Source: an uncultured Eubacteriales bacterium (lineage in GTDB: Bacteria; Bacillota; Clostridia; Oscillospirales; Acutalibacteraceae). From it: DNA of 6,490 bases. The number at the start of each line of letters is the position of its first letter. Positions within the stretch are counted from its first letter, which is position 1. The stretch lies in NCBI GenBank assembly GCA_934630995.1, contig CAKTXU010000106.1, positions 1 through 6,490 of the forward strand, read 5' to 3'. Below, piece by piece: positions 1 through 6,488 of this stretch. The notes beneath the pieces are model-generated. The model made no database searches, had not been told where the DNA came from, and saw only the letters and a program-made list of their open reading frames with translations. Both the position numbers and the translations under genes were made by a program.

Positions 1-1
1 C

Positions 2-412
2 AACCTCGGCGCCGTTATCCGCACCGCGGAGGCCCTGGGGCTGGACGGTCTGCTCCTCTCCGGCTGCTGCGACGTGACCAGCCCCAAGGTACTTCGGGGG
101 AGCATGGGCGGCGTCTTCCGTCTGCCGCTGTATCTGGCGGGGCGTATGGATGAGGCTGTGGCCTCCCTGCGAAAGGGCGGCTGGCGCTGCCTTGCCTGTG
201 TACCCGATCCGTCGGCGGCGCCGGTGCAGGGGGCGGCGCTGGGACCGGGCACCCTTTGTCTCATCGGCAATGAGGGCAACGGTCTCACTCCGGAAACCGT
301 CGCCGCCTGTGACGGCAGGATAACCATTCCTATGGGGGGGCGGGCGGAATCCCTCAACGCCTCCATGGCGGCGGGGATCGTCATGTGGGAGCTGATGCGC
401 CCGTCTCTATAA
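2..412 (+). CDS. SpoU/TrmH-family RNA 2'-O-ribose methyltransferase, C-terminal part (5' end outside window)
   Basis: This is the SAM-dependent methyltransferase domain of a SpoU (SPOUT superfamily) enzyme, which methylates a ribose 2'-OH in rRNA or tRNA. The reading frame is open from the first bases, so about the first half of a usual 250-270 residue protein is missing; 136 residues are visible. All three SpoU motifs are present. Motif 1 (NLGAVIRTAEALG) starts at the first visible codon and contains the conserved Asn and Arg. It is followed by SPKVLRGSMGGVFRLPL, typical of the YsgA/RlmB-like branch. Motif 2 is LIGNEGNGL (visible residues 87-95). Motif 3 is IPMGGRAESLNASMAAGIVMWEL (109-131), which forms the knotted SAM-binding site. 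A GTG at 74 lies inside the motif 1 region and is not a real start. The target nucleotide cannot be told from this part. The stop is 19 bases before dprA, so the two are probably co-transcribed. Confidence 0.93.
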   Translation, partial: NLGAVIRTAEALGLDGLLLSGCCDVTSPKVLRGSMGGVFRLPLYLAGRMDEAVASLRKGGWRCLACVPDPSAAPVQGAALGPGTLCLIGNEGNGLTPETVAACDGRITIPMGGRAESLNASMAAGIVMWELMRPSL

Positions 413-431
413 AGCGGAAGGGGGAGGAGTC

Positions 432-1610
432 ATGGACAACCGGCTCTACTGGGTCTGGCTGCAGCTGGCGATGACGCCCGGCAGTCCGCTGGCGGCTCCG
501 CTGCTTCGGCAGTTAGGCGACGCGCGGGCCATCTATGAGGCCCAGCGGCCGGCGCTTGCACAGGCCGGTGTCCAAAAGCAGGGGGAGCTGCAGCGTCTGT
601 GCGACAAGTCCCTCGATAAGGCACGGGATGTCTTGGGCCGCGCCCTGGAAAACGGCGGATGGATTCTGACCCCGGCGGATGCCCTCTTTCCCGTTTTGCT
701 CCGCGGCATCTACGCTCCGCCGGTGTTGCTGTACGGGCGGGGGGCCCTTCTCACGGAGGATGAGCCCTGCATTGCCATGGTCGGAACGCGGAAGGCCAGC
801 GGCTACGGCATTGCCGCCGCCTCCAGGCTGGCCGCGGGACTGGCGGCGGGCGGGATGACGGTGATAAGCGGAGGCGCCCGCGGTATCGACGCCGCCTGTC
901 ACACCGCCGCCATGGATGCCGGCGGCCGCACCGTCGCCTTTCAGGCCTGCGGCCTGGATGTGGAGTATCCCGCGCAAAACGCCGGGCTGCGCCGCCGGAT
1001 ACTGGACACGGGCGGCACGCTGCTCAGCGAGTTTCCGCCCGGTCTGCCCGCCCTTGCCCATCATTTTCATATCCGCAACCGGCTCATCAGCGGCATTGCC
1101 CTGGGAGTGTGTGTGGTGGAAGCGCCCGCCCGCAGCGGGGCCCTCATCACGGCCAACCTGGCCCGGGAACAGGGCAAGGACGTGTTCGCCGTCCCCGGAG
1201 CCATCGATTCCTTTCTCAGCGGCGGGAGCAACGGCCTCATAAAAGGGGGGGCCAGGCTGGTGGACGACGCCTGCGAAATCCTGGAGGAATACCGGCTGCG
1301 GTACGGACAGCGCCTGGACTTTGATGCCGCCCGACGAGCGGAGACGGCGAAGCCCCGGCCCGCGGCGCCCCTCATTCCCCGTCCCTCGTCTGCGGCGGCT
1401 TCGGAGATAAAGCTCCCTGTTCCCTGTCCGGCGGACCTGTCCCCCTGCGCGCGAAAGCTGGCGGCTTTGCTGACCGGCGCGCCCCAGCCCCCGGACAAGC
1501 TGGCGGCGGACACGGAATTGCCGGTTTCGGCGGTGATGGCCGCCTTGACGGAGCTGGAAATCGCAGGCTGCGCCGCCGACGCGGGCGGACAGATGTATAT
1601 CCGCCTGTGA
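432..1610 (+). CDS. dprA: DNA-processing protein DprA (Smf)
   Basis: DprA binds incoming single-stranded DNA and loads RecA on it during natural transformation; it is also widespread in species not known to be competent. The 392-residue length fits the family. Residues 1-75 form the variable N-terminal helical region (LYWVWLQLAMTPGS). The Rossmann-like core is at about 80-290: MVGTRKASGYG (116-126), ISGGARGIDAACHTAAM (145-161), GLDVEYPAQN (174-183), LLSEFPPG (197-204), RNRLISG (215-221), VVEAPARSGALITANLA (228-244), VFAVPG (251-256) and the SGGSNGLIKGGA stretch (263-274). A Pro/Ala-rich linker (about 305-335) leads to a C-terminal winged-helix-like domain (about 336-392). The FP before RNR, usual in the family, is FHI here. 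The ATG at 432 follows a GGAGG at 423-427, a slightly short spacing of 4 bases. The downstream order dprA-topA-trmFO is a conserved Firmicutes arrangement. Sure of family; whether the host is competent is unknown. Confidence 0.96.
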   Translation: MDNRLYWVWLQLAMTPGSPLAAPLLRQLGDARAIYEAQRPALAQAGVQKQGELQRLCDKSLDKARDVLGRALENGGWILTPADALFPVLLRGIYAPPVLLYGRGALLTEDEPCIAMVGTRKASGYGIAAASRLAAGLAAGGMTVISGGARGIDAACHTAAMDAGGRTVAFQACGLDVEYPAQNAGLRRRILDTGGTLLSEFPPGLPALAHHFHIRNRLISGIALGVCVVEAPARSGALITANLAREQGKDVFAVPGAIDSFLSGGSNGLIKGGARLVDDACEILEEYRLRYGQRLDFDAARRAETAKPRPAAPLIPRPSSAAASEIKLPVPCPADLSPCARKLAALLTGAPQPPDKLAADTELPVSAVMAALTELEIAGCAADAGGQMYIRL

Positions 1611-1639
1611 GGGCACATATACCATCAACATGAAAAAGG

Positions 1640-1655
1640 CCGCCCGGCCGGGCGG
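1640..1655. repeat. Perfect 16-base GC palindrome in the dprA-topA spacer
   Basis: The bases CCGCCCGGCCGGGCGG read the same on both strands and can fold as a 6-bp all-GC stem with a GGCC loop. Five A residues lie just before it on the + strand (1633-1637, then GG), while AAATT follows it. Read on the - strand, the hairpin is therefore followed by CC and a run of five T, resembling an intrinsic terminator for transcription coming from the topA side. On the + strand there is no T tract, so it is not a good terminator for dprA. It could instead be a protein-binding dyad or an attenuating leader hairpin for topA. Function is inferred only from shape. Confidence 0.55.
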
Positions 1656-1674
1656 AAATTGACGATAGAGAGAC

Positions 1675-1680
1675 AGGTGA
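1675..1680 (+). promoter_or_regulatory. Ribosome binding site for topA (decides the GTG start)
   Basis: AGGTGA matches the anti-Shine-Dalgarno complement and ends 7 bases before the GTG at 1688. This supports the GTG start, which directly precedes the conserved SKLVIVESPAKAKTI beginning of type IA topoisomerases. Confidence 0.8.
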
Positions 1681-1687
1681 GACCCGC

Positions 1688-3823
1688 GTGTCAAAACTGG
1701 TGATAGTGGAATCCCCCGCGAAAGCGAAAACCATCAAGAAATATCTGGGTCCCGGTTATGAGGTCGTGGCCTCCATGGGCCACATCCGGGATCTGCCCAA
1801 AACCCTGCTTGGAGTGGATATCGAACACAGCTTCAAGCCTCGGTATGTGGATATCCCCGGCAAAACCGCCCTCATCCGTCAGCTCAAAACCATGGCGGCG
1901 GACAGTGACGGCGTTATTCTCGCCACCGACCCCGACCGCGAGGGGGAAGCGATATCCTGGCATCTGGCCCAACTGCTCAAGGTGGATCCGGGCGCGGATA
2001 ACCGGGTGACCTTCAACGAAATTACGAAGACGGGCGTGACCCAGGGAATGGAGCATCCCCGGCATCTGGACATGGATCTGGTCAACGCCCAGCAGGCCAG
2101 ACGGATTCTCGACCGGATCGTGGGCTATAAGCTCAGTCCCTTTCTGTGGAAAAAAATCCGCAAGGGCCTGTCCGCCGGACGGGTCCAGTCCGCCGCGGTG
2201 AGCATCATCGTGGACAGGGAGGATGAAATCCGCGCCTTTATCAGCGAGGAATACTGGTCCCTGGATGCCCTGTTCGCCGCCGACGAGAAGGGCAAGCCCT
2301 TTCCCGCCCGGTTCCACGGCACGGGCAAGGGGAAAATGAAAATTGAAAACAAGGAGCAGGCGGACGCCCTGCTGGCGGAGCTGAAAAGCGCGGCTTACAG
2401 GGTGGGAACCGTCAAGCGCGGCACCCGGCAGATCGCTCCCGCTCCGCCCTTCATCACCTCTACCATGCAGCAGGAGGCTAGCCGGAAGCTTGGCTTTGCC
2501 GCCCGTCGGACCATGAAGGCCGCCCAGGAACTTTATGAAGGCGTGGAGGTGGAGGGCATCGGCGCCATCGGTCTCATCACTTATATGCGCACCGACTCTC
2601 TGCGGATTTCCGAGGACGCCCGCAAGGAGGGCAACGACTATATCCGGGAGCGCTACGGGCCCCAGTATCTGCCTGAAAAGCCCCGGTATTTTAAATCCCG
2701 CAACAACGCCCAGGATGCCCATGAGGCCATTCGGCCCTCCGTGCCCTCTCTGACCCCGGATCGGGTCAAGGCATCCCTGACCTCTGATCAGTACAGGCTT
2801 TATAAGCTCATCTGGGATCGGTTCATCGCCAGCCTTATGGCCAACTGTGTCCACGACACCTGCCAGGTGGATATTCTGGCGGGCGATACCTATATTTTCA
2901 AGGCCTCCGGCTATACCGTCCGCTTTGACGGCCACACCGTTCTGTATGTGGAGGGCCGGGACGAGGAAACCGAGGCTGGCGGCCCCCTTCCGCCTCTCAA
3001 CGAGGGGGATGCCCTGCTTCTGCGGGAGCTCAAGGGCAACCAGCATTTTACCCAGCCGCCTCCCCGCTACACCGAGGCGACTCTCATCAAGACCCTGGAG
3101 GAAAACGGCATCGGCCGTCCCTCCACCTACGCCCCCACCATCTCCACCATCCTGGCTCGGGAATATATCGAGCGGGAGGGCAAGGCCCTGAAGCCTACCG
3201 CCTTGGGCGAGGTCACAACCCGGCTGATGAAGGAGCAGTTTCCTGAGGTGGTGGACGTGGATTTCACCGCCAATATGGAAAAGCAGCTGGACAGCGTCGA
3301 ATCGGGCAAGCGGAACTGGGTGGAAACCCTGGACGGCTTCTATCAGGGCTTCGCGAAAACCCTGGCGCAGGCGGAGGAAAATCTGTCGGGGGAGCGGATC
3401 AAGGTTCCTGAAGAGGAAAGTGATGTGGTCTGTGAGCTCTGCGGCCGTAAGATGGTGATTAAATCGGGCCGGTACGGCAAATTCCTGGCCTGTCCCGGCT
3501 ATCCAGACTGCAAGAACACCAAACGGATTGTGGAGGAAACCGGCGCCCTCTGTCCTAAATGCGGCGGCTCCATCGTAGCCAAGAAATCCAAGAGCAATCG
3601 AAAATTCTTCGGCTGCAGCAATTATCCCAACTGCGATTTCGTCACCTGGAGCGAGCCCTCCAAGGAGCTCTGCCCCAAGTGCGGAAAAACCCTGTTCAAG
3701 AAAAAGGGGCGGAACGCCGGCTTGTACTGCCTGACCGAGGGCTGCGGCTTCGAGAAGGGGCCGGAGGATCAGACCTCCGCCGAGAGCGCCGGAGAAGGCG
3801 GCGGACAGGACAAGGCCGATTAA
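1688..3823 (+). CDS. topA: DNA topoisomerase I (type IA, omega protein)
   Basis: TopA relaxes negatively supercoiled DNA by cutting one strand through a 5'-phosphotyrosine link and passing the other strand; it balances gyrase. The 711 residues carry every expected element. The Toprim domain has VIVESPAKAKTI with Glu8, MGHIRDLP (30-37), and the metal-binding DPDRE (Asp81, Asp83, Glu85). DRIVGYKLSPFLWKKI (142-157) and LSAGRVQSAA (161-170) follow. The catalytic tyrosine is Tyr299 in GLITYMRTDS. QDAHEAIRPS (342-351) and ENGIGRPSTYAPTI (472-485) complete the core. Three C-terminal zinc ribbons follow: Cys582/585/602/608, Cys622/625/643/649 and Cys662/665/681/686. The protein ends in an acidic, Gly-rich tail. 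Start is GTG with an AGGTGA ribosome site. trmFO begins 13 bases after the stop, so the two are almost certainly one transcript. Nothing is missing or broken. Confidence 0.98.
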   Translation: MSKLVIVESPAKAKTIKKYLGPGYEVVASMGHIRDLPKTLLGVDIEHSFKPRYVDIPGKTALIRQLKTMAADSDGVILATDPDREGEAISWHLAQLLKVDPGADNRVTFNEITKTGVTQGMEHPRHLDMDLVNAQQARRILDRIVGYKLSPFLWKKIRKGLSAGRVQSAAVSIIVDREDEIRAFISEEYWSLDALFAADEKGKPFPARFHGTGKGKMKIENKEQADALLAELKSAAYRVGTVKRGTRQIAPAPPFITSTMQQEASRKLGFAARRTMKAAQELYEGVEVEGIGAIGLITYMRTDSLRISEDARKEGNDYIRERYGPQYLPEKPRYFKSRNNAQDAHEAIRPSVPSLTPDRVKASLTSDQYRLYKLIWDRFIASLMANCVHDTCQVDILAGDTYIFKASGYTVRFDGHTVLYVEGRDEETEAGGPLPPLNEGDALLLRELKGNQHFTQPPPRYTEATLIKTLEENGIGRPSTYAPTISTILAREYIEREGKALKPTALGEVTTRLMKEQFPEVVDVDFTANMEKQLDSVESGKRNWVETLDGFYQGFAKTLAQAEENLSGERIKVPEEESDVVCELCGRKMVIKSGRYGKFLACPGYPDCKNTKRIVEETGALCPKCGGSIVAKKSKSNRKFFGCSNYPNCDFVTWSEPSKELCPKCGKTLFKKKGRNAGLYCLTEGCGFEKGPEDQTSAESAGEGGGQDKAD

Positions 3824-3826
3824 ACC

Positions 3827-3835
3827 GAGGAAAGG
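3827..3835 (+). promoter_or_regulatory. Ribosome binding region for trmFO, compatible with two starts
   Basis: GAGGAAAGG offers two overlapping purine cores. GAGG is well placed for the ATG at 3837 and AAAGG for the ATG at 3843. The third ATG at 3849 is 13 bases away and less likely, though family alignments would fit a protein starting there (MSEPILVAGAG). Confidence 0.6.
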
Positions 3836-3836
3836 C

Positions 3837-5165
3837 ATGGTCATGCGCATGAGCGAACCGATATTGGTGGCGGGGGCGGGCCTGGCGGGCTGTGAGGCGG
3901 CCTGGGCCATTGCGGAAAGCGGCCTCCCCGTCCGCCTGCTGGAGATGAAGCCCGGGTCATCCACCCCGGCCCATCACAGCCCGGTTTTCGCGGAGCTGGT
4001 CTGCTCCAACTCCCTGAAGGCAGCCCGGCCGGACAGCGCCGCGGGCTTGCTCAAGGAGGAAATGCGGCGGCTGGGCTCTCTGTGTATGGAAGCTGCGGCT
4101 GTCAGCGCGGTTCCCGCCGGGGGAGCCCTGGCCGTGGATCGGGACCGCTTTTCCGCCTATGTCACAGACAGGATCCGCGCCCATCCCCTCATCGGGGTGG
4201 AGGAGAGCCGTCTGGACGATCTGCCGTCGTCTCTGCCGGCGGTCGTCGCCACCGGCCCTCTGACCGCGGAGCCGCTGGCCTCCGCCCTGCGGGAGCTGTG
4301 CGGCGGCGCCCTGAGCTTTTTCGACGCAGCGGCCCCCATCGTCACCGCCGAAAGTGTGGACATGACCCGCGCTTTCCGTGCCTCCCGCTATGACCGGGAG
4401 GAGAGCGGAGCGGGGGATTACATCAACTGTCCTCTGAACAAGGAGGAATACGAGGCCTTTCACGCCGCCCTGGTGACGGCGGAAACCGCCCCCCAGCACG
4501 CGTTCGACCGGCAAGGGAGGGTGTACGAGGGTTGTATGCCCATCGAGGTGCTGGCCTCCCGGGGGCTGGATGCCATCCGTTTCGGCCCTATGAAGCCGGT
4601 GGGGCTGCGGGATCCCCGCACCGGCCACCGGCCCTGGGCGGTCCTCCAGTTGCGTATGGAAAACGCCGACGGCTCCCTGCTCAATCTGGTAGGTTTTCAG
4701 ACCAATCTGAAATTCGGAGAGCAAAAGCGGGTGTTCGGGATGATCCCGGCCCTGCACAGCGCGGAATTCGCCCGTTACGGGGTGATGCACCGCAACACCT
4801 TTCTGGATTCCCCCCGTCTGCTCGACGCGGATTTTCAGTTCCGCCGCCGCCCCGGGCTCTTTTTTGCCGGGCAGATGACCGGGGTGGAGGGATATATGGA
4901 GTCGGCGGCCTCCGGTATTCTGGCGGGGAGAAACGCCGTGCGTTTTCGGAGGGGACAGCCCCCTCTCCTCCTACCGCCCGATACCATGATAGGGGCGCTG
5001 GCTGCCCATATCAGCGGGTCGCCCTCGGCGGATTTCCAGCCCATGGGAGCCAACTTCGGCGTGCTGCCGCCCCTCGACGAGCCGATGCGGGACAAGCGGA
5101 AGCGCTACGCGGCCCTGGCGGAACGGGCCCTGTTGTCTCTGGAGAGGGCCCTGCAAGGGTCCTGA
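3837..5165 (+). CDS. trmFO: Methylenetetrahydrofolate-tRNA-(uracil-5-)-methyltransferase TrmFO
   Basis: TrmFO makes the 5-methyluridine at position 54 of the tRNA T-loop, using 5,10-methylenetetrahydrofolate as carbon donor and FAD as reductant; it is typical of Firmicutes and some other bacteria in place of SAM-dependent TrmA. At 442 residues it has the usual length. The N-terminal dinucleotide-binding motif is VAGAGLAGCEAA (11-22), followed by LLEMKPG (34-40). The two functional cysteines are visible: Cys56 in FAELVCSNSLKA and Cys233 in YEGCMPIEV, matching Cys53 and Cys226 of the B. subtilis enzyme. Other signatures are FFDAAAPIVTAESVDM (161-176), SRYD (183-186), DYINCPLNKEEY (194-205), RFGPMKPVGLRDP (248-260), FFAGQMTGVEGYMESAASG (342-360) and QPMGANFGVLPPL (401-413). 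Three in-frame ATGs (3837, 3843, 3849) crowd the start. GAGG at 3827-3830 sits 6 bases before the first, and AAAGG at 3831-3835 sits 7 before the second, so the exact start is uncertain by a few residues. Confidence 0.97.
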   Translation: MVMRMSEPILVAGAGLAGCEAAWAIAESGLPVRLLEMKPGSSTPAHHSPVFAELVCSNSLKAARPDSAAGLLKEEMRRLGSLCMEAAAVSAVPAGGALAVDRDRFSAYVTDRIRAHPLIGVEESRLDDLPSSLPAVVATGPLTAEPLASALRELCGGALSFFDAAAPIVTAESVDMTRAFRASRYDREESGAGDYINCPLNKEEYEAFHAALVTAETAPQHAFDRQGRVYEGCMPIEVLASRGLDAIRFGPMKPVGLRDPRTGHRPWAVLQLRMENADGSLLNLVGFQTNLKFGEQKRVFGMIPALHSAEFARYGVMHRNTFLDSPRLLDADFQFRRRPGLFFAGQMTGVEGYMESAASGILAGRNAVRFRRGQPPLLLPPDTMIGALAAHISGSPSADFQPMGANFGVLPPLDEPMRDKRKRYAALAERALLSLERALQGS

Positions 5166-5168
5166 GCC

Positions 5169-5177
5169 TGTTATAAT
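5169..5177 (+). promoter_or_regulatory. Possible extended -10 promoter element before plsX
   Basis: TGTTATAAT is an exact match to the extended -10 consensus (TGn then TATAAT), placed just after the trmFO stop. An upstream -35 is weak (CTGCAA at 5151-5156, 3 of 6 matches, 15-base spacer), but extended -10 promoters can work without one. The predicted start point, about 5184, would fall in or next to the plsX ribosome site (AGAAGG at 5182-5187), leaving a leader of only about 12 bases. That counts against it serving plsX alone, so this is a candidate only. Confidence 0.4.
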
Positions 5178-5181
5178 GGAA

Positions 5182-5187
5182 AGAAGG
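5182..5187 (+). promoter_or_regulatory. Ribosome binding site for plsX
   Basis: AGAAGG ends 8 bases before the ATG at 5196. It selects that start over the ATG at 5176, which lies in another frame and has no such site. Confidence 0.7.
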
Positions 5188-5195
5188 TCATCAAC

Positions 5196-6215
5196 ATGCG
5201 CATTATTTTGGACGCTTTCGGAGGGGACAACGCCCCGCTGGAAATCCTCAAGGGAGCGGCCCTGGCCGTCAAGGAATACGGACATACCGTTCTGCTGGCC
5301 GGACGGGAGGAGGAAATCCGCCGGGTCGCTGCGGAAAACGGCATTTCCCTGGAGGGGATGGACATCGCCGACGCCCCCGGCATCATAGGAATGGACGACG
5401 AGCCCAAAAGCATCCTCAAGGAACATAAGGATTGCTCGATGGCCGAGGGGCTGCGCCGCTTGGCGGCGGGGGAGGGGGATGCGCTGGTCAGCGCCGGCAG
5501 CACCGGCGCCCTCATCATGGGAGCCACCTTTCTGGTCAAGCGGATCAAGGGCGTGTCCCGGGCTGCCCTGGCTGCCCTGGTCCCCTCTGACAAGGGTCCC
5601 TTTATGCTCATAGACTCGGGCGCCAACGTGGACTGCCGCCCCGAAATGCTCCTGCAATTCGCCCATATGGGCAGCCTTTATATGACCCGGGTGATGAATA
5701 ACGGCACCCCCGCCACCGTCGGCCTGCTCAACGTGGGCACCGAGGATCACAAGGGCGGGGAGACCCAGCGTGAGATCTTCGCCTTGCTGAAAGACAGCGG
5801 TCTAAACTTCGTGGGCAACATTGAGGCCCGGCAGGTGCCCATGGGCGCGGTGGACGTGCTGGTTTGCGACGGATTCAGCGGTAATGTGCTTCTCAAGACC
5901 ATGGAGGGGACCGCCGACATGCTCATGAGCAATCTCAAGCGGGCCTTCTTCACCAATCTCAAGACCAAAATCGCCGCCCTGCTCGTCAAACCCCAGTTGG
6001 GGGGCCTGAAGAAGAAGATGTCCACCGCCGAATACGGCGGAGCGCCCCTGCTGGGCGTGGCCAAGCCGGTTATCAAGACCCACGGCAATTCCAAGGCCGA
6101 GGCGGTCAAGAACGCTATCCGGGTGGCCGCTCAGTTTGCCGAGGCGGATGTCATCGGCAGTATCGCCGCGGCGGTGAAGCCCGTCGACGGGAGCGCGGCG
6201 GAAAAGGCGCGGTAA
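5196..6215 (+). CDS. plsX: Phosphate acyltransferase PlsX (acyl-ACP:phosphate acyltransferase)
   Basis: PlsX converts acyl-ACP and inorganic phosphate to acyl-phosphate and free ACP. PlsY then uses acyl-phosphate to acylate glycerol-3-phosphate, the first step of phospholipid synthesis in most Gram-positive bacteria. It is a peripheral membrane enzyme without transmembrane segments, as here. The 339 residues match the family length. Visible signatures are DAFGGDNAP (6-14), VSAGSTGALIMGA (98-110), LIDSGANVDCRPE (138-150), QFAHMGSLYM (154-163), GLLNVGTEDHKG (176-187), FVGNIEAR (205-212), DVLVCDGFSGNVLLKTMEG (220-238), AEYGGAPLLGV (278-288) and IKTHGNSKAEAVKNAI (293-308). The first motif has Phe where DAMGGD is more usual. 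The gene follows trmFO by 30 bases and precedes an ACP-like gene by 48. The fapR, fabD and fabG genes that accompany plsX in Bacillus are absent, and no FapR-like AT-rich operator is visible upstream. Confidence 0.97.
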   Translation: MRIILDAFGGDNAPLEILKGAALAVKEYGHTVLLAGREEEIRRVAAENGISLEGMDIADAPGIIGMDDEPKSILKEHKDCSMAEGLRRLAAGEGDALVSAGSTGALIMGATFLVKRIKGVSRAALAALVPSDKGPFMLIDSGANVDCRPEMLLQFAHMGSLYMTRVMNNGTPATVGLLNVGTEDHKGGETQREIFALLKDSGLNFVGNIEARQVPMGAVDVLVCDGFSGNVLLKTMEGTADMLMSNLKRAFFTNLKTKIAALLVKPQLGGLKKKMSTAEYGGAPLLGVAKPVIKTHGNSKAEAVKNAIRVAAQFAEADVIGSIAAAVKPVDGSAAEKAR

Positions 6216-6248
6216 AGCCGCCGTCCGCTGCAGGGAATTTCAGTGCAA

Positions 6249-6254
6249 AGGGGA
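6249..6254 (+). promoter_or_regulatory. Ribosome binding site that favours the ATG start of the ACP-like gene
   Basis: AGGGGA lies 9 bases before the ATG at 6264. The alternative in-frame GTG at 6243 would place this site inside the coding region and would add seven residues (VQRGNGE) unlike an ACP N terminus. Confidence 0.65.
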
Positions 6255-6263
6255 AACGGAGAA

Positions 6264-6488
6264 ATGGTGTTGGAACGGCTGGCCCGCCTTCTGGGCGAAC
6301 AGTACGCCTGTGACGAGGAGGACGTGACCATGACGGCCACCCTGGACGGCCTTAATCTCAGTGACGACGATCGCAGCGAGCTGATGCTGTCCTTAGAGGA
6401 GCTGTACGGCATTCCCGTCCCCACCGAGGCGATGGAGGATTTCGTTACGGTGGAGGACGTAGTAGCGTATATCGAGGACCGGCTGTGA
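6264..6488 (+). CDS. Acyl-carrier-protein-like protein lacking the usual phosphopantetheine serine
   Basis: The 74-residue product has the size, acidity (about 20 Asp/Glu against 4 Arg and no Lys) and helix pattern of acyl carrier protein, the carrier of growing fatty acyl chains. Helix I is about 2-14 (VLERLARLLGEQY), then DEEDVTMTATL. Helix II includes SELMLSLEELYGIPVP (38-53), which lines up closely with the ACP pattern VELVMALEEEFxxxIP. TVEDVVAYI (62-70) matches the last helix. Position 39 (Glu) and the following Leu anchor the alignment. Counting back five residues, as in E. coli ACP, gives Asp34 where the modified Ser36 should be. The DSL motif reads SDD (33-35), with one residue fewer in the preceding loop. 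Ser33 is one position early and not in a DSL context. It sits after plsX, the usual place for acpP before rnc. It could be a non-acylated ACP relative, a divergent ACP using Ser33, or a degenerate copy. No frameshift is evident. An 81-residue form from the GTG at 6243 is possible but less likely. Confidence 0.75.
   Translation: MVLERLARLLGEQYACDEEDVTMTATLDGLNLSDDDRSELMLSLEELYGIPVPTEAMEDFVTVEDVVAYIEDRL

Noticed and set aside
74..412. A separate 112-residue gene starting at GTG 74.
   Set aside because: The frame is open to the left edge, and the 24 codons before 74 encode SpoU motif 1, so this is the interior of a larger gene.
1241..1251. AAAA followed by seven G inside dprA, resembling a slippery frameshift or phase-variable tract; another seven-G run at 334-340 in the methyltransferase gene.
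   Set aside because: In both places the reading frame encodes the conserved family residues on each side (LIKGGA in DprA, IPMGGRAESLN in SpoU). No alternative frame continues usefully, so normal decoding suffices.
1630..1662. A 10-codon frame starting at ATG 1630 (MKKAARPGGN) between dprA and topA.
   Set aside because: It has no clear ribosome site, it is made mostly by the GC palindrome, and it has no recognisable content.
1659..1687. TTGACG at 1659-1664 as a -35 box for topA.
   Set aside because: No -10-like hexamer lies 16-18 bases downstream; that stretch is GC-rich and holds the ribosome site and start codon.
1691..3964. A 757-codon open frame on the - strand covering all of topA, with similar long - strand frames over dprA (513-1694), trmFO (3957-4790) and plsX.
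   Set aside because: They are exactly in register with the sense codons, so they stay open wherever the sense gene avoids TTA, CTA and TCA. They end at such codons (TCA at 1691-1693, TTA at 513-515, CTA at 5802-5804). The translations look low-complexity and show no family motif. GC-rich codon bias explains them.
5176..5388. A 70-codon frame starting at ATG 5176, overlapping the start of plsX.
   Set aside because: It is out of frame with plsX, its ATG is part of the TATAAT string, it has no ribosome site, and its product has no recognisable features.
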